A stretch of 64,000 nucleotides of DNA from Nocardioides albertanoniae. GTDB taxonomy: Bacteria > Actinomycetota > Actinomycetes > Propionibacteriales > Nocardioidaceae. Of the stretch, positions 18,208 through 26,184 are shown in pieces. The stretch is taken from positions 416,501 to 480,500 of the forward strand of contig NZ_VFOV01000001.1 in NCBI RefSeq assembly GCF_006716315.1, in the 5' to 3' direction. Position 1 is the first letter of the stretch; the number at the start of each line of letters is the position of its first letter. Below the pieces are notes generated by a model that was not told the DNA's origin, searched no databases, and worked only from the letters and a program-made list of their open reading frames with translations. Made by a program: the position numbers and the translations under genes.

Positions 18208-18235
18208 ATCGTAGACCGCAAGGATGTGTTTGCAA
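18208..18235 (-). promoter_or_regulatory. Promoter of ArsR-MFS operon with palindrome in -35
   Basis: On the minus strand TTGCAA (18230-18235) and TACGAT (18208-18213) are 16 nt apart, and the -10 box is 6 nt before the ATG. The -35 box lies inside the 8-bp palindrome TTTGCAAA (18229-18236), a reasonable autoregulatory site. Confidence 0.55.
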
Positions 18236-18298
18236 ATAGAATTGTGCGGTTTGAGAGAAAACCAAGTAAGCCGGTGAACAAAGCCGGGATAGCGCGGT

Positions 18299-18304
18299 TA
18301 CCCT
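18299..18304 (+). promoter_or_regulatory. -10 box TACCCT, leaderless start
   Basis: TACCCT, then six bases, then GTG 18311. The distance places transcription start on the GTG, arguing for 18311 rather than GTG 18305 as the start codon. Confidence 0.55.
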
Positions 18305-18310
18305 GTGCGG

Positions 18311-19693
18311 GTGACGACAGACGCCGCATCGCCCGCGCCGACCTCCACACCCACCGTGGCGATCATCGGAGGGGGAGCGAGCGGCACTCTGACCGCCGTC
18401 AACCTGCTGCGCCGGGGAGCATCGGTGCGGCTGTTCGAGTCACGGGGCGAGGCGGGCCGCGGCGTCGCCTACTCCACCACCGACGAGCGTCATCTCCTCA
18501 ACGTCCGGGCCAACAACATGTCCGGCTTCCCCGACGACCGCGACGACCTGCTCAGCTGGGCTGCCGCCGCGGGCATCGAGCTCGGCCCGACCGACTTCCT
18601 GCCGCGTCGCGACTACTCGCGCTACCTGTGCGACCGCCTCGCTGCCGCGGCAGAAGCCGGCGCCGGCACGCTGGAGACGGTGGGGAAGACCGTCGTCGAC
18701 GTCGAGCCGGTCGGGGGTGGTTTCACTGTGGTGACCGGTGCTGATGGTGCCGATGGTGCCGCCGGCCCCGAGGAGACGTACGCCGCCGACGCGGTCGTGC
18801 TGGCGTACGGCAACCCGCCGCCGCAGCCGTTCGCCGATCTGCCCGAGGCGCCGTGGAACCTCTCCGACCCCTGGGACGTCGACCGGATCAGCGCCCTGCC
18901 GGCCGACGCGACCGTGCTCGTCGTCGGCAGCGGCCTGACCGCTGTCGACACGACGGTCACGCTCCTCGACGAGGCCCCGGCGCGCAGCGTGGTCATGGTG
19001 AGCCGTCACGGGCTCCTGCCGAATCCGCACGTCGACGACCAGTTCACCTCGTGGGTGACTCCGGTCCCGGACGGTCCGCTGACCGCCGACGGCGTCGTCG
19101 AGTTGGTGCGCGAGCAGCTCGAGCACGCGGCCGAGATCGGCGTCGACTGGCGCGCGGTCATCGACGGCCTGCGTGGCCCGACGCAGTCGATCTGGCGTCG
19201 CTTCCCCGAGTCCGAGCGGCGTCGCTTCCGCGAGGTCTACGCCCGCGAGTGGGAGGTACGCCGCCACCGCATGGCGCCGCGCATCGCCGCGCTCCTCGCC
19301 GCCTATCAGGCCGAGGGCCGTCTGGAGATCCTCGCCGGCGGGGTGCTCGGCTGCCGGCTCGATGGCGTGGGGCAACCGGTCGTCACATTGGCCGACGGGG
19401 AGCGCGAGGTCACCGCCGTCATCAACTGCACCGGCCCCTCACCCGACATCACCCGCACCGACAACCCGCTCCTGCTCGCGCTGCAGAAGCGCGGCCTGAT
19501 CGTGCCCGACCCGCTCCGCCTCGGCATCGACGTCACCGAGGACGGCCGCGTGCGCGGAGCAGACGGCCGCATCGTACGGAATCTGGTGACCGTCGGTCCG
19601 CCCTGCAAGGGCGCCCTCTATGAGGCGACCGCCATCCCCGAGATCCGCGTGCAGGCCGCCGCCGTGGCCGCGCTCCTGACCGCCGCCGAATAG
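18311..19693 (+). CDS. FAD/NAD(P)-binding protein
   Basis: 460 aa. An N-terminal FAD Rossmann motif (VAIIGGGASGTLTAVNLL) and a second dinucleotide site (VLVVGSGLTAVDTTVTLL) about residue 200 mark it as an FAD-NAD(P)-binding family protein related to lysine/ornithine monooxygenases and thioredoxin reductases. The reaction is unknown. Its stop codon forms the first three bases of a 21-bp repeat. It converges on the malate:quinone oxidoreductase gene; an alternative start is GTG 18305. Confidence 0.75.
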   Translation: MTTDAASPAPTSTPTVAIIGGGASGTLTAVNLLRRGASVRLFESRGEAGRGVAYSTTDERHLLNVRANNMSGFPDDRDDLLSWAAAAGIELGPTDFLPRRDYSRYLCDRLAAAAEAGAGTLETVGKTVVDVEPVGGGFTVVTGADGADGAAGPEETYAADAVVLAYGNPPPQPFADLPEAPWNLSDPWDVDRISALPADATVLVVGSGLTAVDTTVTLLDEAPARSVVMVSRHGLLPNPHVDDQFTSWVTPVPDGPLTADGVVELVREQLEHAAEIGVDWRAVIDGLRGPTQSIWRRFPESERRRFREVYAREWEVRRHRMAPRIAALLAAYQAEGRLEILAGGVLGCRLDGVGQPVVTLADGEREVTAVINCTGPSPDITRTDNPLLLALQKRGLIVPDPLRLGIDVTEDGRVRGADGRIVRNLVTVGPPCKGALYEATAIPEIRVQAAAVAALLTAAE

Positions 19694-19775
19694 TCACTCC
19701 CGCAGGTCGAGAAGTCACTCCTGCAGGTCGAGTTGGCACTGACGTGCCAACTCGACCTGCAGGAGTGACTTCTCG
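19691..19775. repeat. 21-bp repeat units forming a perfect 32-bp hairpin
   Basis: Two forward 21-bp units (19691-19711, 19712-19732; core GTCACTCCTGCAGGTCGA) meet one reversed unit (19751-19771). Arms 19708-19739 and 19744-19775 are perfectly complementary over 32 bp with a TGAC loop. It lies between convergent genes and may terminate transcription both ways. The same unit recurs at 31032-31221. Confidence 0.85.
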
Positions 19776-19790
19776 ACGGGTGGTGCTGGG

Positions 19791-21284
19791 TCAGCCGAGG
19801 TTGAGCGCCTGGTCGGTGCGCGCGAAGGTCTCGCTGGCGAGCTCGGGGTCGGCGACCATGTCGGCGCCGCTGGCCGGGATCATGGTCTTGAGCTGCGGCT
19901 GCCAGGAGTCCCAGCGCTCCGGGAAGCAGCGCTGCAGGAGGTTGAGCATGATGCCCGGGGCGGTCGAGGCGCCCGGGGAGGCGCCGAGGAGGCCGGCGAT
20001 GGTGCCGTCTTCGGCGGTGATGACCTCGGTGCCGAACTGGAGCACACCGTCGGGGCGGATGACCTGCACGCGCTGACCTGCAGTGATGCGTTCCCAGTCG
20101 TTGCGGTCCGCGGCGGGGAAGAAGTCCTGCAGGTCCTTGAACTTGGTCTTCGGCGAGGCCAGCAGCTGCTTGACCAGGTAGACGGTGAGGTCCATGTTGC
20201 TCAGACCCGCGCGCACCATCGGCAGCAGGTTGTGCGGGCGCACGGAGAGGAAGAGGTCGGTGAGCGACCCGGACTTGAGGAAGCGCGGGCTCCAGCCGGC
20301 GTACGGGCCGAACATCAGGTGGGTGTCGCCCTCGACGTAACGGGTGTCGAGGTGGGGCACCGACATCGGCGGAGCGCCGACGGCGGCCTTGCCGTAGGCC
20401 TTGGCCTTGTGCTGGGCGACGAGCTCCGGCTTCGACGTACGCAGGAACTCGCCGGAGACCGGGAAGCCGCCGAAGCCGCGGATCTCGCGGATCGAGGCCT
20501 TCTGCAGCAGCGGCAGCGCGTAGCCGCCGGCGCCGACGAAGACGAACCGCGACCGCAGGTGGTACTTCCCCGACGCGTTGCGGCCGTAGACGTGCCAGAA
20601 GCCGTCGGTGGTCTGGTGCAGGTCGGTGACCTCGGAGCCGGACTCCAGGTCGGCGCCCTTGTCGACCAGCGTCTTGGTCAGGATCGAGGTGAGCGAGCCG
20701 AAGTCGACGTCGGTGCCGGCGTTGGTCCAGGTGGCCGCGATCGGCTCGTTGGCCAGCGACTTCGACGTGCGGCCCTCGAGCAGCAGCGGCGCCCAGCCCT
20801 TGATGACCTCGGGGTCGGTGGAGAACTCCATCCCCGGGAAGAGCGGGTGGTCCTTGAGCGCCTCGTAGCGCTTGCGCAGGTAGTCGACGTTCTTCTCGCC
20901 CCACACGAACGACATGTGGGGCACGGTGTGGATGAACTTGTCGGGGTCGGGGATGCGACCGTTCTCGACGAGGAAGGACCACAGCTGGCGGGAGAGCTGG
21001 AACTGCTCGTTGACGCCCACGGCCTTGGTGATGTCGACCGAGCCGTCGGCCGTCTGTGGGCTGTAGTTGAGCTCGCACAGCGCGGAGTGGCCGGTGCCGG
21101 CATTGTTCCAGGGTCCGGAGGACTCCACGGCGAGCGAGTCGAGCCGCTCGATGAGCTTGATGGACCAGCTGGGCTCCAGCTCCTGGAGGAGCACGCCCAG
21201 GGTGGCGCTCATGATGCCGCCGCCGATCAGCACTACGTCAAGAGGTTCGTCCACAGGTCTTTTGTCTCGCTTTTGGGTCCGCAA
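19791..21284 (-). CDS. mqo: Malate:quinone oxidoreductase
   Basis: 497 aa, the usual Mqo length. FAD motif VVLIGGGIMSATLGVLL near the N-terminus, then ESSGPWNNAGTGHSALCE, and C-terminal GASPGASTAPGIML are hallmark Mqo segments. It oxidizes malate to oxaloacetate and reduces menaquinone at the membrane, replacing or complementing NAD-malate dehydrogenase in the TCA cycle. The frame opens with TTG 21284 (AAGGA 12 bases upstream); GTG 21254 is an alternative. A TTAGA-4-TCTAA palindrome (21301-21314) precedes the start. Confidence 0.95.
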   Translation of the reverse strand: MRTQKRDKRPVDEPLDVVLIGGGIMSATLGVLLQELEPSWSIKLIERLDSLAVESSGPWNNAGTGHSALCELNYSPQTADGSVDITKAVGVNEQFQLSRQLWSFLVENGRIPDPDKFIHTVPHMSFVWGEKNVDYLRKRYEALKDHPLFPGMEFSTDPEVIKGWAPLLLEGRTSKSLANEPIAATWTNAGTDVDFGSLTSILTKTLVDKGADLESGSEVTDLHQTTDGFWHVYGRNASGKYHLRSRFVFVGAGGYALPLLQKASIREIRGFGGFPVSGEFLRTSKPELVAQHKAKAYGKAAVGAPPMSVPHLDTRYVEGDTHLMFGPYAGWSPRFLKSGSLTDLFLSVRPHNLLPMVRAGLSNMDLTVYLVKQLLASPKTKFKDLQDFFPAADRNDWERITAGQRVQVIRPDGVLQFGTEVITAEDGTIAGLLGASPGASTAPGIMLNLLQRCFPERWDSWQPQLKTMIPASGADMVADPELASETFARTDQALNLG

Positions 21285-21300
21285 TGGTTAATCGGGGTCC

Positions 21301-21314
21301 TTAGATCGGTCTAA
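21301..21314. promoter_or_regulatory. Short palindrome upstream of mqo
   Basis: TTAGA and TCTAA flank a 4-nt centre 17 bases before the mqo start. Position suits an operator; no regulator is identified. Confidence 0.3.
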
Positions 21315-21415
21315 GTTGTGGGCAACTTCACTGCCCGGACCCCGGGGTGAGTCCAGCGTGATTCGGTCCTTCATTGTGGCTCACCGCACATGTCGGTGGT
21401 AGGCCAGGGTGGAGT

Positions 21416-21421
21416 TACGCT
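21416..21421 (+). promoter_or_regulatory. -10 box TACGCT, leaderless start of cds1-like gene
   Basis: TACGCT is followed by exactly six bases and GTG 21428, with no ribosome-binding site. Confidence 0.55.
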
Positions 21422-21427
21422 CGGGCG

Positions 21428-22516
21428 GTGCCACGCCTCTCTGACTCGCATCGCGCCTGGATCGACGAAGCTGTACGCCGTGTCGAGGCCGACGCGCAGC
21501 GCTCCGCCGACACCCATCTGCACGCCGTGCCGCTGCCGGGATGTCCGGGCATCGACCTCTACCTGAAGGACGAGTCCGTGCACCCCACCGGCTCGCTGAA
21601 GCATCGCCTGGCGAGGTCGCTGTTCCTGTACGCGGTGTGCAACGGCTGGCTCCACGAGGGCGCGACGGTCGTGGAGGCGTCCTCGGGGTCGACCGCGGTC
21701 TCCGAGGCCTACTTCGCCGGGCTCCTCGGCCTTCCGTTCGTCGCGGTGATGCCGCGCTCGACCTCGAAGGAGAAGGTCGCGCTGATCGAGTGGCACGGCG
21801 GCACCTGCCACTTCGTCGACCACGCCCCCGACATGTACGCCGAGGCCGAGCGTCTCGCCCGCGAGTGCGGCGGCCACTACATGGACCAGTTCACCTACGC
21901 CGAGCGGGCCACCGACTGGCGCGGCAACAACAACATCGCCGAGTCGATCTTCGACCAGATGTCGCAGGAGCGGCACCCGGTGCCGGCCTGGATCGTCGTC
22001 TCGGCCGGCACCGGCGGCACCTCGGCGACCATCGGCCGCTACCTCCACTACCGCCGCCACTCCACCAGGCTGCTCGTCGCCGACCCGGAGAACTCCGCGT
22101 TCTACGGCGGCTGGGAGAGCGACACCTCCGACTACGCCACCGGGATGCCCTCGCGCATCGAAGGCATCGGCCGCCCGCGGGTGGAGCCGTCGTTCGTCGG
22201 CGGGGTCGTCGACGACATGGTGCAGGTGCCCGACGCCGCCTCGATCGCGACGATGCGCTGGCTCTCGACCCGGATGGGCCGCTCGGTCGGCCCCTCCACG
22301 GGCACCAACGTGTGGGCATCGCTGGGCGTCGTACGCGAGCTGGTGGAGGCGGGCGAGCAGGGCAGCGTCGTCTCCCTGCTGTGCGACTCCGGCGAGCGCT
22401 ACACCTCGTCCTACTACGACGACGCGTGGGTGAAGGAGAAGGGCATCGACCTGACCCCGTACGCCGCGGCCCTCGCCGACTACGAGCGCACCGGCGTGCT
22501 CGTCGACCCCTCCTGA
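21428..22516 (+). CDS. PLP-dependent L-cysteine desulfhydrase (Cds1-like)
   Basis: 362 aa fold-type II PLP enzyme. The PLP lysine is in [14 protein letters not shown], followed by the [13 protein letters not shown] substrate loop and the phosphate-binding [10 protein letters not shown]. The sequence style matches mycobacterial Cds1 (Rv3684), which releases H2S, pyruvate and ammonia from cysteine; cysteine synthase activity is the alternative. GTG 21428 is chosen from the leaderless promoter spacing. The last 44 bases, ending at its stop, are duplicated at 24056-24099 beyond an inserted gene pair. Confidence 0.8.
   Translation: MPRLSDSHRAWIDEAVRRVEADAQRSADTHLHAVPLPGCPGIDLYLKDESVHPTGSLKHRLARSLFLYAVCNGWLHEGATVVEASSGSTAVSEAYFAGLLGLPFVAVMPRSTSKEKVALIEWHGGTCHFVDHAPDMYAEAERLARECGGHYMDQFTYAERATDWRGNNNIAESIFDQMSQERHPVPAWIVVSAGTGGTSATIGRYLHYRRHSTRLLVADPENSAFYGGWESDTSDYATGMPSRIEGIGRPRVEPSFVGGVVDDMVQVPDAASIATMRWLSTRMGRSVGPSTGTNVWASLGVVRELVEAGEQGSVVSLLCDSGERYTSSYYDDAWVKEKGIDLTPYAAALADYERTGVLVDPS
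22473..22512 (+). repeat. 40-bp direct repeat, left copy (island boundary)
   Basis: Identical to 24056-24095. It is the coding end of the cds1-like gene. Extended through the stop codon it is 44 bp with one mismatch (22473-22516 versus 24056-24099). The island between the copies holds two genes. Confidence 0.95.
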
Positions 22517-23245
22517 TCAGAGGTCGACTGCGCGAAGGATGCGTGCCAGATGCTCGTCGGCGTGGTCGACGAGCATTGCCGCGCTGTCGCCGCGGCACAG
22601 CGGCACCATCTTGCGTAGCCGATGTCTGTCCTTGCGTCCCAGCGAAGTGATGCGAAAGTCGCGGGCAGCGACCAGTGAAGCCAGCACCACGAAATCGACG
22701 CAGTGGCGAGAGGCCGCGCTGCCTCCGCCGAGATCGACGCGCGCTGCTGCCTTACCGACGAGCGCGCCGATCAAGTTGGGACGCAAGATGGTTCCGACTC
22801 GTCCCTCGACGGCGACGATCACAGCCTCGGTCCGAGCCAGCGCCTGAGTCGTCCCGGGTGAGGAGACTGTCGGGGCTCCGCCGACGCCAGTGCGAGACGC
22901 GGCGCGCTCCCCCACGCCTTCCGGGATGAGGACGTCGATCTGGGCCAGATCGCGACGCCACCGGTGTTGGTGGCCTTCGGCGCTGGTGTCAGCGGTGAAG
23001 CCCAGGTCGGCGAGCGCCGTCGTGAATCGGACGAGCATCAGGGGATCGGCACGGATGTTGATGACCGTGTCGGCGTCTGTCGTCGGGCGCGTCGGATAAG
23101 CGCCACGTTCAGCACAGTGCAGATGAACGAGCTGACCGCCGACGAGTGCCCAGTTCGCCGGGACCTTCGCGTGCAGCTCCATCATGGCGTGCCAGGACGC
23201 GGCCTGCGCATCATCCATCGGGGGCATGACGATCGGTTCGCTCAT
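22517..23245 (-). CDS. AbiEii-like nucleotidyltransferase (putative toxin)
   Basis: 242 aa. NWALVGGQLVHLHCAERG followed by TRPTTDADTVINI fits the nucleotidyltransferase fold of AbiEii/AbiGii toxins (GG ... D-x-D). The 4-base ATGA overlap with the HTH gene upstream implies coupled translation, as in toxin-antitoxin pairs. Its stop codon abuts the left copy of the direct repeat, marking the edge of an inserted segment. Function as a toxin is inferred from family and pairing only. Confidence 0.65.
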   Translation of the reverse strand: MSEPIVMPPMDDAQAASWHAMMELHAKVPANWALVGGQLVHLHCAERGAYPTRPTTDADTVINIRADPLMLVRFTTALADLGFTADTSAEGHQHRWRRDLAQIDVLIPEGVGERAASRTGVGGAPTVSSPGTTQALARTEAVIVAVEGRVGTILRPNLIGALVGKAAARVDLGGGSAASRHCVDFVVLASLVAARDFRITSLGRKDRHRLRKMVPLCRGDSAAMLVDHADEHLARILRAVDL

Positions 23246-23973
23246 CGGTCGGCGGCGCTCCCCGGGCCGGCCGCGAGATCGCGCAGCGACTCGACGGCGC
23301 GGACAAGCTCGCGTGGGCCGCCGTGCTCTGCGAGATCGGCGGCGAGGAGCAGTTTTCGTGCCCGCTCATCGAGGTGCCGTGGTCGTGCGCCGGGAGCGAA
23401 GACATGCAGGACGACGTTGGCGCGGTCGCGGTCGACTTCGCTCAGCAGGTAGTCGTGCATGACGCCGTCGAGGTCATCTTTCAGTAGATACCCTTCGACG
23501 ACGTCGCCGGCGCTGAGCCCTGACCCGGGATCCGAGAGCCCTGATCGCAGGATGCGGTGATCGCCGCGTAGGTCGGGCAGATCAGGCACCGAAGCATGGA
23601 AGCTGCGACGGGCGGCGCGATTGCGAAGTGCCCTCGACAGCATCCTGGCAACCTCGCGCTCGTTGTCGACATCTTCGGCCGCACCCAGCAGGGCCCGGAG
23701 GCGAGACCGCGCCCGAGAGCGATCGGGAGCTGCGAGATCACCGAGCCAGGAAGGGTCGCCGGAAGCGACCGCCACCAGTGCCCATGCTGACCGTGCGGAC
23801 AGGGGCCGTCCGGGCTTGTGGGAGTCGGCGACGCGGCGCAGATCCTTGTCGTCGATGATCCAACGGCCGCCAACGCGCTCGGCGGGCAAGGATCCGTCTC
23901 GGATCCGTTGGTGGATGCGCTGTGGGCCGACGGCGAGTCGCTCGGCGGCTTCCGCGACACTGAGTCGGGCCAT
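23242..23973 (-). CDS. Excisionase-like HTH protein (putative antitoxin/autorepressor)
   Basis: 243 aa. The N-terminus is a MerR/excisionase-type HTH (LSVAEAAERLAVGPQRIHQR, then GGRWIIDDKDL); the remaining ~180 residues are charged and helical with no recognised family. AAAGGA precedes ATG 23971-23973 by eight bases. It is first in the two-gene island, with its own sigma-70-like promoter and an inverted repeat covering the -35 box and the start codon, so autorepression is likely. Pairing with the nucleotidyltransferase suggests an antitoxin. Confidence 0.6.
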   Translation of the reverse strand: MARLSVAEAAERLAVGPQRIHQRIRDGSLPAERVGGRWIIDDKDLRRVADSHKPGRPLSARSAWALVAVASGDPSWLGDLAAPDRSRARSRLRALLGAAEDVDNEREVARMLSRALRNRAARRSFHASVPDLPDLRGDHRILRSGLSDPGSGLSAGDVVEGYLLKDDLDGVMHDYLLSEVDRDRANVVLHVFAPGARPRHLDERARKLLLAADLAEHGGPRELVRAVESLRDLAAGPGSAADR

Positions 23974-24040
23974 TGCCTGAATCCTTTAAAGTCATCGATG
24001 ATTGCGGAAATACTATCGAAATCTCTAGGTTTCAGGCAAT
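23972..24040 (-). promoter_or_regulatory. Promoter and inverted repeat of the HTH/nucleotidyltransferase pair
   Basis: In an AT-rich stretch unlike its surroundings, minus-strand TTGCCT (24034-24039) and TAGTAT (24010-24015) lie 18 nt apart. ATTGCCTGAA (23972-23981) and TTCAGGCAAT (24031-24040) are a perfect 10-bp inverted repeat; one arm covers the start codon region, the other the -35 box. This layout suits autoregulation by the HTH protein. Confidence 0.65.
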
Positions 24041-24055
24041 ATATCGATGAGCGCT

Positions 24056-24095
24056 TCGCCGACTACGAGCGCACCGGCGTGCTCGTCGACCCCTC
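24056..24095 (+). repeat. 40-bp direct repeat, right copy (island boundary)
   Basis: Identical to 22473-22512. On the opposite strand it encodes the last residues and stop of the membrane protein at 24063, so both original convergent gene ends are retained after the insertion. Confidence 0.95.
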
Positions 24096-24761
24096 GTGAC
24101 GCGCCCAGGTTCGTAGCCCCAGGGTGATCAGTGCCCACACACCGGCGACGATGACGATCTCGCTGACGATGTAGAAGGGCCACGGGCCGAGCAGGTCGAG
24201 CATCGAGGCCGTCGGTGGCTTGTAGCGCAGGTAGCCGTAGTTGGCGTCGAGCACGAGGTTGAGGGCGTACGCCGCGACGGCCCATGCCGCCGTGGTCGCG
24301 ACGGTCCAGCCGTAGTCACGCCAGTGCGGCAGCAGCCCGAGGCCGAAGACCAGGTAGACGGCGGCGAGCACGACCATCAGGTGCAGGCCCCAGTAGGTGA
24401 GGTAGCTGACGTCCGGGAAGTCCTTCACGTCGGGCGTGAAGACGCCCTGGGTGGTCAGCGTGAGACCCCAGAAGCAGGCCAGCGCCGTCGGATAGGGGCG
24501 GTGGGTCCACAGCGCGACCGCTGCCGCGACCCACGCCAGGTCGCACAGCTGGAGCGGGAGGTCGATGAAGAGGTCGAAGTCGGTGACCCACTCGTGGGCC
24601 TGCAGCGGGATGGTCGTCAGGGGGATCGCCAGCGCGAAGCCTCTGGAGAACCTCGATGGTCTCCCGTACGCCCGCTGGCGCCTGCCCAGCCGGACGACCA
24701 CCACGATCCCCGCAGCCAGCAGGGCCAACGGCACGAGGTGGGTCAGGCCGTACGCCTCCAT
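24063..24761 (-). CDS. YwaF/TIGR02206-family membrane protein
   Basis: 232 aa with about seven hydrophobic segments. HEWVTDFDLFIDLPLQLCDL and the polytopic layout match the YwaF family of unknown function. ATG 24759-24761 is chosen; a TTG at 24800 would add charged residues. A CAGACT box sits six bases before the ATG. The last codons lie inside the duplicated cds1 tail, showing that the two genes overlapped tail to tail before the island arrived. Confidence 0.75.
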   Translation of the reverse strand: MEAYGLTHLVPLALLAAGIVVVVRLGRRQRAYGRPSRFSRGFALAIPLTTIPLQAHEWVTDFDLFIDLPLQLCDLAWVAAAVALWTHRPYPTALACFWGLTLTTQGVFTPDVKDFPDVSYLTYWGLHLMVVLAAVYLVFGLGLLPHWRDYGWTVATTAAWAVAAYALNLVLDANYGYLRYKPPTASMLDLLGPWPFYIVSEIVIVAGVWALITLGLRTWARHEGSTSTPVRS

Positions 24762-24946
24762 GTGGGAAGTCTGACCCACCGACGACGGCCTGGACGACAA
24801 GCCGGAAAAAAGTTCTCGCGAATCCGCGTCATGCGATGACGGGTGGGCCGTTCCATCGGCGTGAGGGCGTTCGCCGGTGGGGGCGGACGACCCTCCGACA
24901 CCAGGGTTGGTGGTTGATCCGGGGGGATCCGCCAGCTCGGTGGCTG

Positions 24947-24990
24947 TCCCTCTGAGTGCACACCGCGGGGGTGGTGTGCAACCAGAGGGA
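24947..24990 (-). terminator. Long hairpin downstream of the methyltransferase gene
   Basis: TCCCTCTG (24947-24954) pairs with CAGAGGGA (24983-24990), and TGCACACC (24957-24964) with GGTGTGCA (24973-24980), giving a 16-bp stem with a small internal loop. It follows the stop at 25011 on the minus strand. There is no U-tract, so termination is likely but not certain. The rest of 24762-25010 shows no other structure to me. Confidence 0.55.
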
Positions 24991-25010
24991 CGCCTTGGTT
25001 TTCGGGGCCC

Positions 25011-25811
25011 TTACGCCTTCGTGCCGCTGACCGCGGTCGCGTAGGTCTCCTCGTCGTGCCGGATCTCCGCGGCGAGCCCCTGGTCCCGCATCAGCCCCGC
25101 GGCGATCGGAGCCTGATCCTCCCCGGCCTCGACGACGAGAATCCCGCCGGGCACCAGGTGATCCGGCGCCTGCGCGATCACGCGACGTTGGACGTCGAGC
25201 CCGTCCTCGCCGCCGTCGAGGGCGACCCGGTGCTCGTGGTCGCGGGCCTCGGGCGGCATGTCGGCGATCCGCGTCGTCGGGACGTAGGGCGCGTTGGCCA
25301 GGATCACGTCGAAGACGAGATCGCGGGGGAGCGGGTCGAAGAGGTCACCGAGGAGCACCTGGCCGCGAGCCGGCAGATTCGTCCGGGCGCAGTCCACGGC
25401 CGCCGGGTCGATGTCGGTCGCCCACACCTCGACCCCCGACACCCGTGCTGCGACGACCGCGCCGAGGGCACCGGTGCCGCACCCGAGGTCGAGCACGACC
25501 GGTCGCCGGGCCTGCCGCGACGGCCGCCCGAGGTGATCGACCGCCAGCTCGACCATCAGCGCCGAGCGCTGCCGAGGCACGAACACGCCGGGCGCCACCC
25601 GGACCCGGAGCCCGCAGAGCTCGGCCCAGCCCAGGACCGCCTCCAGCGGCTCGCCCGCCACGCGGCGTACGACCATGGCTTCTCGTTCCTGGGGCGAGAC
25701 GGCCTCGCCCAGCAGCAGTGCCGCCTCCTCCTCGGCGAAGACACAGCCGGCCGCGCGCAGGCGCGCGACGAGCCCAGGACCAGGGGCTGGGTCACGAGCG
25801 GGGGAGGTCAT
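25011..25811 (-). CDS. HemK/PrmC-related methyltransferase paralogue
   Basis: 266 aa. An N-terminal helical domain precedes a SAM domain with LDLGCGTGALG. The catalytic NPPY of PrmC reads NAPY (ILANAPYVPT), as in the TIGR03704 group of putative glutamine-N5 methyltransferases with unknown substrate. It is not beside prfA, where true prmC normally lies. ATG 25809-25811 is only 16 bases from the divergent GTG at 25828, so the two promoters must overlap coding sequence. Confidence 0.75.
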   Translation of the reverse strand: MTSPARDPAPGPGLVARLRAAGCVFAEEEAALLLGEAVSPQEREAMVVRRVAGEPLEAVLGWAELCGLRVRVAPGVFVPRQRSALMVELAVDHLGRPSRQARRPVVLDLGCGTGALGAVVAARVSGVEVWATDIDPAAVDCARTNLPARGQVLLGDLFDPLPRDLVFDVILANAPYVPTTRIADMPPEARDHEHRVALDGGEDGLDVQRRVIAQAPDHLVPGGILVVEAGEDQAPIAAGLMRDQGLAAEIRHDEETYATAVSGTKA

Positions 25812-25827
25812 TGGAGAAGATTGTCAT

Positions 25828-26184
25828 GTGGACGCCCTGACTCCGATCGGTTTCATCGTCGCGGGCTATGCCGCCCTCGTGACGGTCGCGGCCGCGCTCG
25901 GCGTCGCGCTGAAGGCACCGCGGCCGAAGTGGCTCGACCAGCTCGCGTGGATGCTGGAGGTCTTGGCGCTCGTGCTCGCGCTCGGTGCGCTGGCCGGCTG
26001 GTCAGCCGGTCGCAAGCCGGAGTCGCTCTCGACCTTCCTGGGATACCTCGGCGCGCTGGTGTGCCTGATGCCGCTGGCGCTGCAGACCATGCGCGGCGAC
26101 CGCTCGCCCTGGTCCTCGGGCGTGATCGCGGCGGCTGCCCTGGCGGTCGGGGTCGTCGCCGTGCGCGTCATGATGGTGCGATGA
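25828..26184 (+). CDS. Small membrane protein
   Basis: 118 aa with four hydrophobic segments; no family recognised. GTG 25828 is supported by GGAGAAG (25813-25819) eight bases upstream. Its stop overlaps the start of the next gene (ATGA, 26181-26184), so the two membrane proteins are cotranslated and may form a complex. Confidence 0.65.
   Translation: MDALTPIGFIVAGYAALVTVAAALGVALKAPRPKWLDQLAWMLEVLALVLALGALAGWSAGRKPESLSTFLGYLGALVCLMPLALQTMRGDRSPWSSGVIAAAALAVGVVAVRVMMVR

Noticed and set aside
22517..23973. A canonical AbiE type IV toxin-antitoxin system
   Set aside because: The partner of the nucleotidyltransferase has an excisionase-like HTH rather than the AbiEi winged helix plus C-terminal domain, so only a related or new pairing can be claimed.
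23818..24099. Plus-strand open frame ending in the duplicated cds1 tail
   Set aside because: It runs antisense through the HTH gene and its promoter; it exists only because the repeated tail supplies an in-frame stop.
25011..25811. Calling this gene prmC
   Set aside because: The NPPY motif is NAPY and prfA is not adjacent; it matches the related family of unknown substrate.
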